Of a stretch of 64,000 bases of DNA, positions 46,427 through 54,745 are shown in pieces (the stretch's first letter is position 1; each line of letters begins with the position of its first letter). Source of the DNA: Hyphomicrobiales bacterium (GTDB taxonomy: Bacteria; Pseudomonadota; Alphaproteobacteria; Rhizobiales; Rhizobiaceae); the NCBI GenBank assembly GCA_017305935.1, contig JAFKJU010000011.1, positions 1 to 64,000 on the forward strand, written 5' to 3'. The position numbers and the translations under genes were made by a program. The notes beneath the pieces were generated by a model that was given only the letters and a program-made list of their open reading frames with translations, ran no database searches and had not been told where the DNA came from.

Positions 46427-49400
46427 ATGTCGATCAAGGCCAGCATCTATCACCTCACCCATTATCGCTACGACACGCCCGTCGTCCTCGGGCCGCAGGT
46501 GATCCGGCTGAAGCCGGCCGCCCATTCCAGGACGAGGGTGCTGAGCCACGCGCTGAAGGTCACGCCGGAAAACCACTTCGTCAATCTGCAGCAGGATCCT
46601 TACGGCAATTATCTCGCCCGTTTCGTGTTCCCGGAGCCGGTGACCGAGTTGAAGATCGAAGTCGATCTCATCGCCGACATGACGGTCTACAATCCCTTCG
46701 ATTTCTTCGTCGAGGACAGCGCCACGAAATGGCCCTTCGATTATCCCGAGGATCTCTCCGACGATCTCTCGATCTACCGCAGAGCGGAGCCGCCCGGCCC
46801 GGCGCTGGCCGCCTTCCTGGAAACGCTCGACCGCTCCGAACAGGGGACGGTCGACATGATCGTCGGGCTGAACGCCCGCCTGCAGCAGGAAATCGGTTAT
46901 GTCATCCGCATGGAGCCTGGCGTGCAGACTCCGGAGGAGACGCTGACGACGGCGAAAGGCTCCTGCCGCGACACGAGCTGGCTTCTGGTGCAGATCCTGC
47001 GCCACATCGGCTTCGCCGCCCGCTTCGTCTCCGGCTACCTCATCCAGCTGGCGCCGGATCTGAAGGCGCTGGACGGCCCTTCCGGCACTGAGGTCGACTT
47101 CACCGACCTGCATGCCTGGGCCGAGGTCTACCTGCCCGGCGCCGGCTGGGTCGGTCTCGACCCGACTTCCGGCCTGTTGACCGGCGAAAGCCATATCCCG
47201 CTCGCCGCCGCTCCGCATTACAGGAATGCCGCGCCGATTTCCGGCGGCTATACCGGCGAGGCCAGGACGGAATTCGATTTCGCCATGGAGGTCGAGCGCG
47301 TCGCCGAGCATCCGCGCATCACCAAGCCATTCTCCGACGAATCCTGGGAAGCGCTGGACGCGCTCGGCCATGACGTCGACCGTGCATTGCAGGCGCAGGA
47401 CGTGCGCCTGACCATGGGCGGCGAGCCGACCTTCGTCTCCATCGACGATTTCCAGTCGGCGGAATGGAATACCGATGCCGTCGGCCCGACCAAGCGCGAC
47501 AAGGCGGACAGCCTCATCCGCCGCCTGCGCGAGCGCTTCGCGCCCGGCGGGTTCCTGCATTACGGGCAGGGCAAGTGGTATCCCGGCGAATCCCTGCCGC
47601 GCTGGACCTTCTCGCTCTACTGGCGCAAGGACGGCGTGCCGATCTGGCAGAGCGATGTCCTCGTCGCCCGCGAGGCGACCGACTACAAGGTGACGGAGGA
47701 GGATGCCGGCCGGCTGCTGACCGCCATTGCCGGCGAACTCGACATTCCCACGGACCACGTCCTGCCCGCATTCGAGGATCCGGCCGAATGGCTGGTCAAG
47801 GAGGCGAACCTGCCGGAAAACGTCGATCCGGCCAATTCGAAGCTGGAAAATGCCGAGGATCGCAGCCGCATCGCCCGTGTCTTCGAGCGCGGCCTGACGC
47901 GGCCGACCGGTTATGTGCTGCCGGTGCAGGCCTGGAATGCGCGCGCCAGCGGCCGGCGCTGGGCGAGCGAGAAATGGACGACGCGGCGCGGCCGAATCTT
48001 CCTCGTGCCCGGCGACAGCCCCGTCGGCTATCGCCTGCCGCTGAGCGCGCTCGCCTATATCCCGCCCTCGCAATATCCCTATATCAACCCGCAGGATCCG
48101 ACCGTCCCGCGTGAAAAATTGCCGGATTTCCATGGCCATGGCGGCCGCCCCCTGCAGACGGCGCATTTCGAGCCGTTTTCCGAGCGGCAGCCGCAGCCTG
48201 GCCAGACCGGCGGTTATGCACAGGACATCGACGGCCATGTACGCACCGCCTTGTCGGTGGAGGCCCGCGACGGACGGCTCTGCGTCTTCATGCCGCCGAC
48301 TGTCACCGTCGAGGATTATCTCGACCTGATCGCCTCGATCGAACGCGCCGCCAAGGCGCTCGGCCTGCCCGTGCATATCGAGGGCTACGCGCCACCGCAG
48401 GACGAGCGCATCGACGTCATCCGCGTCGCGCCCGATCCCGGCGTCATCGAGGTCAACATCCACCCCGCTTCGTCATGGAAGGAATGCGTCGAGACGACCG
48501 CCGCGATCTACGAGGAGGCGCGCCAGACGCGGCTCGGCACCGACAAGTTCATGATCGACGGCCGCCACACCGGCACCGGCGGCGGCAACCATGTCGTGGT
48601 CGGCGGCGCCAATCCCAATGACAGCCCCTTTCTGCGCCGGCCGGATCTGCTGAAAAGCCTGGTGCTGCACTGGCAGCGCCACCCGTCGATGTCCTACCTG
48701 TTCTCGGGCCTGTTCATCGGCCCGACCAGCCAGGCGCCGCGCATCGACGAGGCCCGCCATGACGGGTTGTACGAGCTGGAAATCGCGCTGGCCCAGGTGC
48801 CGGCACCGGGTCAGGGCCAGCCGCCGCTGCCCTGGCTGGTCGACCGCCTGTTCCGCAACCTGCTGACCGATGTCAGCGGCAACACCCACCGTTCGGAAAT
48901 TTGCATCGACAAGCTGTTTTCGCCGGACGGGCCGACCGGCCGCCTCGGCCTCGTGGAGTTCCGCGGCTTCGAAATGCCGCCGAATGCGCGTATGAGCCTT
49001 GCCCAGCAATTGCTGGTGCGGGCGCTGATCGCCCGTGCCTGGCGTACGCCGCTCGACGGCCGCTTCGTGCGCTGGGGCACCAGCCTGCACGACCGCTTCA
49101 TGCTGCCGCATTACGTCTGGGCCGACTTCCTCGACGTGCTCGCGGATCTGCGCCAGCACGGCTTCGATTTCCGCCCGGAATGGTTCGCCGCCCAGCTCGA
49201 ATTCCGCTTCCCCTTCTGCGGCGAGGTGCAATACGGCGAAACCCGGCTCGAAATCCGCCAGGCGCTGGAGCCCTGGCATGTGATGGGCGAGGAAGGCGCG
49301 CCAGGCGGTACGGTGCGTTACGTCGATTCCTCGGTCGAGCGCCTGCAGGTGCGGCTGCAGACCGACAATCCCGAGCGCTACCGCGTCGCCTGCAACGGCC

Positions 49401-49756
49401 GCGCCGTGCCGTTGCGCCAGACCGGCGAGGCCGGTGTCTCGGTCGCCGGCGTGCGCTTCAAGGCCTGGCACCCGGCATCCGGCCTGCATCCCGTTCTGCC
49501 GGTCGACACGCCTCTGACCTTCGACATTTATGACACATGGAGCGGGCGTTCGCTGGGCGGCTGCCGATATCATGTTGCCCATCCGGGTGGGCGCAATTAT
49601 GAAACTTTCCCTGTGAACGGCAATGAAGCGGAAGCGAGGCGCCTCGCCCGTTTCGAGCCTTGGGGACATACAGCCGGCTCTTATCCGCTGATGCAGGAAA
49701 CCGTTTCGCCGGAATTCCCGCTGACGCTCGACCTGCGCCGGCCGCAGGGGCTGTAA
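46427..49756 (+). CDS. Transglutaminase-like / DUF2126 putative amidoligase fusion protein
   Basis: A 1109-residue cytosolic protein. The N-terminal part is a bacterial transglutaminase-like cysteine-peptidase fold with [12 protein letters not shown] at the start and a visible triad: C180 (GSCRDTSW), H229 (LHAWAEV), D245 (GLDPTSG). From about residue 325 comes the DUF2126 region ([69 protein letters not shown]), classed as a putative amidoligase related to COOH-NH2 ligases. The frame opens earlier; I prefer MSIKASIYH at 46427, with 46412 possible. The next gene starts directly after its stop. The function is inferred from domains: formation or cleavage of an amide/peptide bond. Confidence 0.85.
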   Translation: MSIKASIYHLTHYRYDTPVVLGPQVIRLKPAAHSRTRVLSHALKVTPENHFVNLQQDPYGNYLARFVFPEPVTELKIEVDLIADMTVYNPFDFFVEDSATKWPFDYPEDLSDDLSIYRRAEPPGPALAAFLETLDRSEQGTVDMIVGLNARLQQEIGYVIRMEPGVQTPEETLTTAKGSCRDTSWLLVQILRHIGFAARFVSGYLIQLAPDLKALDGPSGTEVDFTDLHAWAEVYLPGAGWVGLDPTSGLLTGESHIPLAAAPHYRNAAPISGGYTGEARTEFDFAMEVERVAEHPRITKPFSDESWEALDALGHDVDRALQAQDVRLTMGGEPTFVSIDDFQSAEWNTDAVGPTKRDKADSLIRRLRERFAPGGFLHYGQGKWYPGESLPRWTFSLYWRKDGVPIWQSDVLVAREATDYKVTEEDAGRLLTAIAGELDIPTDHVLPAFEDPAEWLVKEANLPENVDPANSKLENAEDRSRIARVFERGLTRPTGYVLPVQAWNARASGRRWASEKWTTRRGRIFLVPGDSPVGYRLPLSALAYIPPSQYPYINPQDPTVPREKLPDFHGHGGRPLQTAHFEPFSERQPQPGQTGGYAQDIDGHVRTALSVEARDGRLCVFMPPTVTVEDYLDLIASIERAAKALGLPVHIEGYAPPQDERIDVIRVAPDPGVIEVNIHPASSWKECVETTAAIYEEARQTRLGTDKFMIDGRHTGTGGGNHVVVGGANPNDSPFLRRPDLLKSLVLHWQRHPSMSYLFSGLFIGPTSQAPRIDEARHDGLYELEIALAQVPAPGQGQPPLPWLVDRLFRNLLTDVSGNTHRSEICIDKLFSPDGPTGRLGLVEFRGFEMPPNARMSLAQQLLVRALIARAWRTPLDGRFVRWGTSLHDRFMLPHYVWADFLDVLADLRQHGFDFRPEWFAAQLEFRFPFCGEVQYGETRLEIRQALEPWHVMGEEGAPGGTVRYVDSSVERLQVRLQTDNPERYRVACNGRAVPLRQTGEAGVSVAGVRFKAWHPASGLHPVLPVDTPLTFDIYDTWSGRSLGGCRYHVAHPGGRNYETFPVNGNEAEARRLARFEPWGHTAGSYPLMQETVSPEFPLTLDLRRPQGL

Positions 49757-52171
49757 ATGGGGAAAAAACCGGCGACGGGACGACGGGCGAGCGCGCCGGC
49801 CGGATCGGGCGATCCGTCCTTCGGCTATCGCGCCCTGCCGGGTGTCGCCGACGAGATGGTCGACACCAACGGCCAGGTGCGGCCGGTCTGGAAGCAGCTG
49901 CTCTCCTCGATCAACCGCCTCTCGGCGCATGAACTGTCCGAGCGCATGGCCCGCGCCGACCGTTATCTGCGCGATGCGGGCGTTTTCTACCGCGCCTACG
50001 GGGCACAGGGCAGCGGCGAGCGCAGCTGGCCGATCTCCCACATTCCCGTGCTGATCGATGACAGGGAATGGCGTGGCATCGCCCGCGGTCTGGTGCAGCG
50101 CGCCAACCTGCTCGAAGCCGTCGTCGCCGATATCTATGGCGAGAACCGGCTTGTGCGCGACGGCTTTCTGCCGCCGGCGCTAGTGGCCTCCAATCCGGAA
50201 TTCCTGCGCCCGCTGGTCGGCGTCAAGCCCGTCGGCGGCCATTACCTGCATTTCTGTTCCTTCGAGATTGGCCGCGGCCCCGACGGCAACTGGTGGGTGC
50301 TGGCCGACCGCACGCAGGCGCCGTCCGGCGCCGGTTTCGCGCTGGAAAACCGGGTGGCGACCACACGCGCCTTTTCCGACATCTATGCCGAGTTGCATGT
50401 GCATCGCCTCGCCTCCTTCTTCGGTGCCTTCCGCGATACGCTGCAGACCGGCAGGCACAGCGCCGATGACCGCATCGCGGTGCTGACCCCCGGCCCCGCC
50501 AACGAGACCTATTTCGAGCACGCCTATATCGCCCGCTATCTCGGCTTCATGCTGCTCGAAGGCGAGGATCTGATCGTCGTCAACGATCGCGTCATGGTGC
50601 GCACCGTCGCCGGCCTCAAGCCGGTGAGCGTGCTGTGGCGGCGTCTTGACGCGGCCTATGCCGATCCCCTGGAATTGAAGCAGACCTCGCATATCGGCAC
50701 GCCCGGGATGGTCGAGGCGCTGCGCGCCGGCTCGGTGATGATCGTCAATGCGCTGGGCTCGGGCATTCTCGAAACCCGTGCCTTCCTCGCCTTCATGCCG
50801 ACCATCTGTCGCCATCTGCTGGGCGAGGATCTGTCGCTGCCCTCGGTCGCCACCTGGTGGTGCGGGCAGAAGGCGGAGCGCGCCCATGTCGCCGAAAACA
50901 TCGGCAAGATGGTCATCGGCCCGGCCTATTCGCGCCTGCCCTTCTTCGACGACAACGGCCAGTCGGTGCTGGGCGCGAAGCTCAGGGACGAGGCGCAACT
51001 GTCGATCGGCGACTGGCTGGAAAGCGACGGCGCAAAACTGGTCGGCCAGGAGGCGGTGACGCTCTCCACCACCCCGGCACTGGTCGACGGCAAGCTGACG
51101 CCGCGGCCGATGAGCCTGCGCGTCTATGCGGCGCGCACGACGAACGGCTGGGAAATCATGCCCGGCGGCTTCGCTCGCATCGGCTCCGGCGACGACGTCG
51201 CCGCCATCGCCATGCAGGCGGGCGGCAGCGCCGCCGATGTCTGGATCGTCTCCGACAAACCGGTCGCGCGGCCGACGCTGCTGCCGGCCGAGGCCGAATT
51301 TACCCGCCTGATGCCCGGCAGCCTGCCGAGCCGCGCCGCCGACAACCTGTTCTGGCTCGGCCGCTACATCGAGCGCGCGGAAGGGGCGCTGCGCATCCTG
51401 CGCGCCTGGAACGCGCGCTTTGCCGAATATGCCGATCCGAAGCAGCCGCTGCTCGCCGAAGTCAGCGCCTATCTCGCCGCCCTCGACATCGACACCGCCG
51501 CAGCCGTGCCGGAAAGCCTGCTCGCCAATATCGAAAGCGCCGTCTATTCGGCCAGCAACATCCGCGACCGCTTCTCGCCGGACGGCTGGCTGGCGCTGAA
51601 CGACCTCGCCAAGACCGCGCGCCGCTTCCACGAGCATGTGCAGCCGGGCGACGACGCGGCGCACGCCATGACCGTGCTGCTGCGCAAGCTCGCCGGTTTC
51701 GCCGGCCTCGTGCATGAGAACATGTATCGGTTCACCGGCTGGCGCTTCCTGTCGATCGGCCGCTATCTTGAGCGCGGGCTGCACATGACGCGGCTGCTCG
51801 GCCATATGGCTGGGCCCGAAGCGCCGGACGGGGCGCTCGACATGCTGCTGGAGATCGGCGACAACGTCATGACCCATCGCCGCCGCTACAGCGTCTCGAC
51901 CACACGGCTGACGATCACCGACCTGCTGGCGCTCGACCCGCTCAACCCGCGCTCGATCCTGTTCCAGCTCAACGAAATCCACAATGAGGTGGAGCAGTTG
52001 CCGAACGCCCTCGTCAACGGGCAGATGTCGCCCTTGTCCCGTGAGGCGATGCGCCTGCATTCGGGCCTGGCGGTGATGACGCCGGAGGCCTTGACGGCGC
52101 AGTCCTATCGTAAGCTGGAGCAGGAACTGGAGCACCTTTCAGACCTGCTGGCGCAAACCTATCTCGGCTGA
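49757..52171 (+). CDS. Circularly permuted ATP-grasp / alpha-E (DUF403) fusion protein
   Basis: An 804-residue protein. Residues about 30-500 match the circularly permuted ATP-grasp family (DUF404/407: WPISHIPVLIDDREW, QRANLLEAVVADIYGENRLVRDG, HFCSFEIGRGPDGNWWVLADRTQAPSGAG, LTPGPANETYFEHAYIARYLG). From about 522 (SRAADNLFWLGRYIERAE) to the end is the alpha-helical alpha-E domain. In many genomes these are two genes; here they are one polypeptide. ATP-grasp domains activate carboxylates for ligation to amines. The ATG begins immediately after the upstream TAA, with AGGGG seven bases before, so translation is coupled. The substrate is unknown. Confidence 0.87.
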   Translation: MGKKPATGRRASAPAGSGDPSFGYRALPGVADEMVDTNGQVRPVWKQLLSSINRLSAHELSERMARADRYLRDAGVFYRAYGAQGSGERSWPISHIPVLIDDREWRGIARGLVQRANLLEAVVADIYGENRLVRDGFLPPALVASNPEFLRPLVGVKPVGGHYLHFCSFEIGRGPDGNWWVLADRTQAPSGAGFALENRVATTRAFSDIYAELHVHRLASFFGAFRDTLQTGRHSADDRIAVLTPGPANETYFEHAYIARYLGFMLLEGEDLIVVNDRVMVRTVAGLKPVSVLWRRLDAAYADPLELKQTSHIGTPGMVEALRAGSVMIVNALGSGILETRAFLAFMPTICRHLLGEDLSLPSVATWWCGQKAERAHVAENIGKMVIGPAYSRLPFFDDNGQSVLGAKLRDEAQLSIGDWLESDGAKLVGQEAVTLSTTPALVDGKLTPRPMSLRVYAARTTNGWEIMPGGFARIGSGDDVAAIAMQAGGSAADVWIVSDKPVARPTLLPAEAEFTRLMPGSLPSRAADNLFWLGRYIERAEGALRILRAWNARFAEYADPKQPLLAEVSAYLAALDIDTAAAVPESLLANIESAVYSASNIRDRFSPDGWLALNDLAKTARRFHEHVQPGDDAAHAMTVLLRKLAGFAGLVHENMYRFTGWRFLSIGRYLERGLHMTRLLGHMAGPEAPDGALDMLLEIGDNVMTHRRRYSVSTTRLTITDLLALDPLNPRSILFQLNEIHNEVEQLPNALVNGQMSPLSREAMRLHSGLAVMTPEALTAQSYRKLEQELEHLSDLLAQTYLG

Positions 52172-52178
52172 GGCGGCG

Positions 52179-53060
52179 ATGCTCTACGACCTGTCGCTGC
52201 ACATGGGTTATCTTTACGACAGCTTCGCCTTCAATGCGCGCCACATCATCCGCGTCATGCCGCTGTCGATCCCCGACCGCCAGCGGCTGATCGCCGGCGC
52301 GCTGACCGTCGAGCCGCAGCCGGAGGAACGCGCCGCCTTCACCGACTTCTTCCAGCATCCGGCTGCCTCCATCCTGATCCGCGCACCCCATGAGCGGCTG
52401 GACATCCGCATGAAGGCCCGCGTGCAGGTCGAGGTCGTGACCGTCAGCGCCGATTTCTCGCCGACCCTCGACAAGCTGCCCGACGAACTCGGCAATTGCT
52501 GGTCGCTCGGCGCGGACTCGCCGCATCATTTCCTTGGGGCCAGCCCTCGCCTGCCGGAGGAGCCGGCGATCTCGGCTTACGCACGGGCCATGGATCTGAA
52601 GAACCGCACGGTGCTGGAAATCGCCCGCGCCATGTGCCGCCGAATCCACCGCGATTTTACCTATGACCCCAAGGCGACGACGGTGGACACGACGACGGCG
52701 CAGGCCTTTGCACTGAAGCGCGGCGTCTGCCAGGATTTCAGCCATGTGATGATCACGGCGCTGCGCAGCCTCGGCATTCCCGCCGGCTATGTCAGCGGCT
52801 ACCTGCGCACCATCCCGCCGCCCGGCAAGGAACGGCTGGAAGGGGCGGACGCCATGCATGCATGGGTGCGCATCTGGTGCGGGGGCCTGGCGGGCTGGGT
52901 CGAATACGATCCGACCAACGATATCCAGGCCGGCACCGACCACATCGTCGTCGGCTACGGGCGCGATTACGCCGACGTCGCCCCGGTCATCGGCGCGCTG
53001 AAGAGCTATGGCCGCCAGCAGACCTTGCAGGCCGTCGACGTCATCCCCGTCGAGGCCTGA
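52179..53060 (+). CDS. Transglutaminase-like cysteine peptidase family protein
   Basis: A 293-residue protein with the BTLCP/transglutaminase-like fold. The triad is C184 (RGVCQDFSHV), H227 (DAMHAWV) and D244 (EYDPTND). The N-terminal 150 residues form the beta-rich extension common to this branch (FNARHIIRVMPLS, TVSADFSPTLDKLPD). There is no signal peptide, so it works inside the cell. It starts seven bases after the ATP-grasp gene and closes the three-gene operon. By domain logic it would cleave or transfer the peptide made by the ligases. Confidence 0.88.
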   Translation: MLYDLSLHMGYLYDSFAFNARHIIRVMPLSIPDRQRLIAGALTVEPQPEERAAFTDFFQHPAASILIRAPHERLDIRMKARVQVEVVTVSADFSPTLDKLPDELGNCWSLGADSPHHFLGASPRLPEEPAISAYARAMDLKNRTVLEIARAMCRRIHRDFTYDPKATTVDTTTAQAFALKRGVCQDFSHVMITALRSLGIPAGYVSGYLRTIPPPGKERLEGADAMHAWVRIWCGGLAGWVEYDPTNDIQAGTDHIVVGYGRDYADVAPVIGALKSYGRQQTLQAVDVIPVEA

Positions 53061-53238
53061 CGCCTGCTTGTTCGCATACCGATACCGAAAAACCGCTATT
53101 CACGGTTCCTGGAAATGCTCTAACGCAAAAAGTGTTGCAAAAAACACGTGATCGCTCAAATACGAGGCATCCGGTAAACGACCTGGCAAGGGAACCATCG
53201 CTAGAACTGGAACATCTTTCGAACCGCGAGGATGCCCC

Positions 53239-54441
53239 ATGACCGCGTACCGTTCCCGCTTCGCGCGCCTGCTGGCCGACAGGGGCGGAAATTTTGCTGC
53301 TACGACCGCCATCCTGCTGCCGGTGCTGCTCGGCGTCGCCGGGGTCGCCATCGATTACCTGCGCATGACGCAGGAGCATACCCGCGTGCAAAACGCCGCC
53401 GACTCCGCGGCCCTCGCCGCCGCGACCGCGCTGGCCGAGAAGGCATTCACGGAAGAGCAGGCCCGTCTCCTTGCCCTGTCCTTCCTGCGCGGCCAGATGG
53501 CGGGTTCGGGCAGCACGGGCGACGACGCCGCCAAGAACGACGATCCCAATGCGCCCTTCAGCGCCGCCCCGACGATCCTGATCAACGAAACGCCGATCGC
53601 CGGCAACGGCAAGAAATTCACCGTCAGCGTCGAGGCCCACTACAAGGTTGCCCTGACCGGCTTCACCCGGGTGCTCGGCGTCAACGATCCCGAGATCGTC
53701 GCCTACAGCAAGACAGCCAGCCAGACCGCGACGATGAATGCCTTGTCCATGTATCTGGTGCTCGACAAATCCGGCTCCATGGCCTGGATCACCGACACCA
53801 AGGACGGAACGACATCGTCCTGCCCGAACTATACCGCAAGCAACTGGTCGAAATATCCGAACCTGAAGGCTTCGAGCCCCTGCTATGTCTCGAAGATCAC
53901 CGCCCTGAAGACCGCCGTGACCACGCTGGCCGCGCAACTCGTCACCGCCGATCCGAAGTCGGAATACAGCCGGCTGGGAGCGGTGTCCTACAATATGTCG
54001 GCCCAGACCCCGTCGCCGCTCGACTGGGGAACGACCAAGGCGACGACCTATGTCAACGCGCTCGTCGCCGAGGGCGGTACAGCCTCTACCGACGCGATGC
54101 AGAAGGCCTATAGCAGCCTGACCGATTCCAAGGAAACCAAGGCGCATACCGACAAGACCGGCCTCACGCCGCAGAAATTCATCGTCTTCATGACCGATGG
54201 CGACAACAACAACACCTATGACGACACCCAGACGCTGGCGATCTGCGACAAGGCGCGCGCCGACAAGATCACCATCTACACGGTGGCCTTCATGGCGCCG
54301 TCCCGCGGCCAGAATCTGCTGAAAACCTGCGCCGGCACAACCGCCAACTATTTCGCCGCCGACAGCATGGCCCAGTTGGTCGATGCCTTCAAGACCATCG
54401 GCAAGAAGGCCGCCGACCGCACCACGCGCCTGACGAACTGA
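53239..54441 (+). CDS. TadE/TadG-like pilus-assembly protein with von Willebrand factor A domain
   Basis: A 400-residue protein. The N-terminal segment (GNFAATTAILLPVLLGVAGVAIDYLRM) is the TadE/TadG membrane anchor, followed by the conserved QNAADSAALAAATAL region. A VWA domain follows from about 170 with a metal-ion-dependent adhesion site: DKSGS at D176, S178 and S180, and later TDGDNN. TadG proteins are minor components of tight-adherence (Flp) pili. No other tad genes lie nearby, so this copy may act alone as an envelope adhesin. GAGG lies upstream of the ATG. It has its own terminator and is separated by 178 bp from the amidoligase cassette. Confidence 0.87.
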   Translation: MTAYRSRFARLLADRGGNFAATTAILLPVLLGVAGVAIDYLRMTQEHTRVQNAADSAALAAATALAEKAFTEEQARLLALSFLRGQMAGSGSTGDDAAKNDDPNAPFSAAPTILINETPIAGNGKKFTVSVEAHYKVALTGFTRVLGVNDPEIVAYSKTASQTATMNALSMYLVLDKSGSMAWITDTKDGTTSSCPNYTASNWSKYPNLKASSPCYVSKITALKTAVTTLAAQLVTADPKSEYSRLGAVSYNMSAQTPSPLDWGTTKATTYVNALVAEGGTASTDAMQKAYSSLTDSKETKAHTDKTGLTPQKFIVFMTDGDNNNTYDDTQTLAICDKARADKITIYTVAFMAPSRGQNLLKTCAGTTANYFAADSMAQLVDAFKTIGKKAADRTTRLTN

Positions 54442-54483
54442 GCGCCGGCGCGCCGCCGACCACCCATCGCCCAAAGCAGCCAG

Positions 54484-54515
54484 CACCGTCCCGCAATCCC
54501 TGCGGGGCGGTGTTT
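54484..54515 (+). terminator. Intrinsic terminator of the TadG-like gene
   Basis: CACCGTCCCGC pairs with GCGGGGCGGTG (one wobble) around a seven-base loop, followed by TTT. Confidence 0.8.
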
Positions 54516-54624
54516 GCTGTCAAACTGATCGCCGCGCATCAGAACGGAAAAAATGATCAGAATCAAATCCTTTTGCCGTCTCTTCGCGCTGTCCGATCTA
54601 TTTTTTAATTCGATTAAATGTCGG

Positions 54625-54654
54625 TTGCAACTGTTTCGCAACAATGCATAAACT
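54625..54654 (+). promoter_or_regulatory. Probable promoter of the glycogen operon
   Basis: TTGCAA (54625-54630) and TAAACT (54649-54654) with an 18-base spacer, in the AT-rich part of the 304-bp gap before glgP. The rest of the gap holds the TadG-gene terminator and the AT-rich stretch 54540-54620. A start codon at 54644 would lie inside the promoter, favouring the later glgP start. Confidence 0.5.
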
Positions 54655-54745
54655 ATCGCAGTTGTGCTTCAGGCATCGGATGATGACTATATTCATGTGC
54701 GCCCGGCCGGACGGAACAACGCAGGTAGAAATAGCTCAGAGCCAG

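Noticed and set aside
45788..48463. An 891-codon open frame on the minus strand
   Set aside because: Antisense to the amidoligase fusion and running into cobF; its composition is that of a complementary-strand shadow and gltB-like overlaps occur at many genes here.
54644..54745. A longer glgP beginning at 54644
   Set aside because: It would start inside the likely promoter, has no ribosome-binding site and exceeds the usual family length by about 34 residues.
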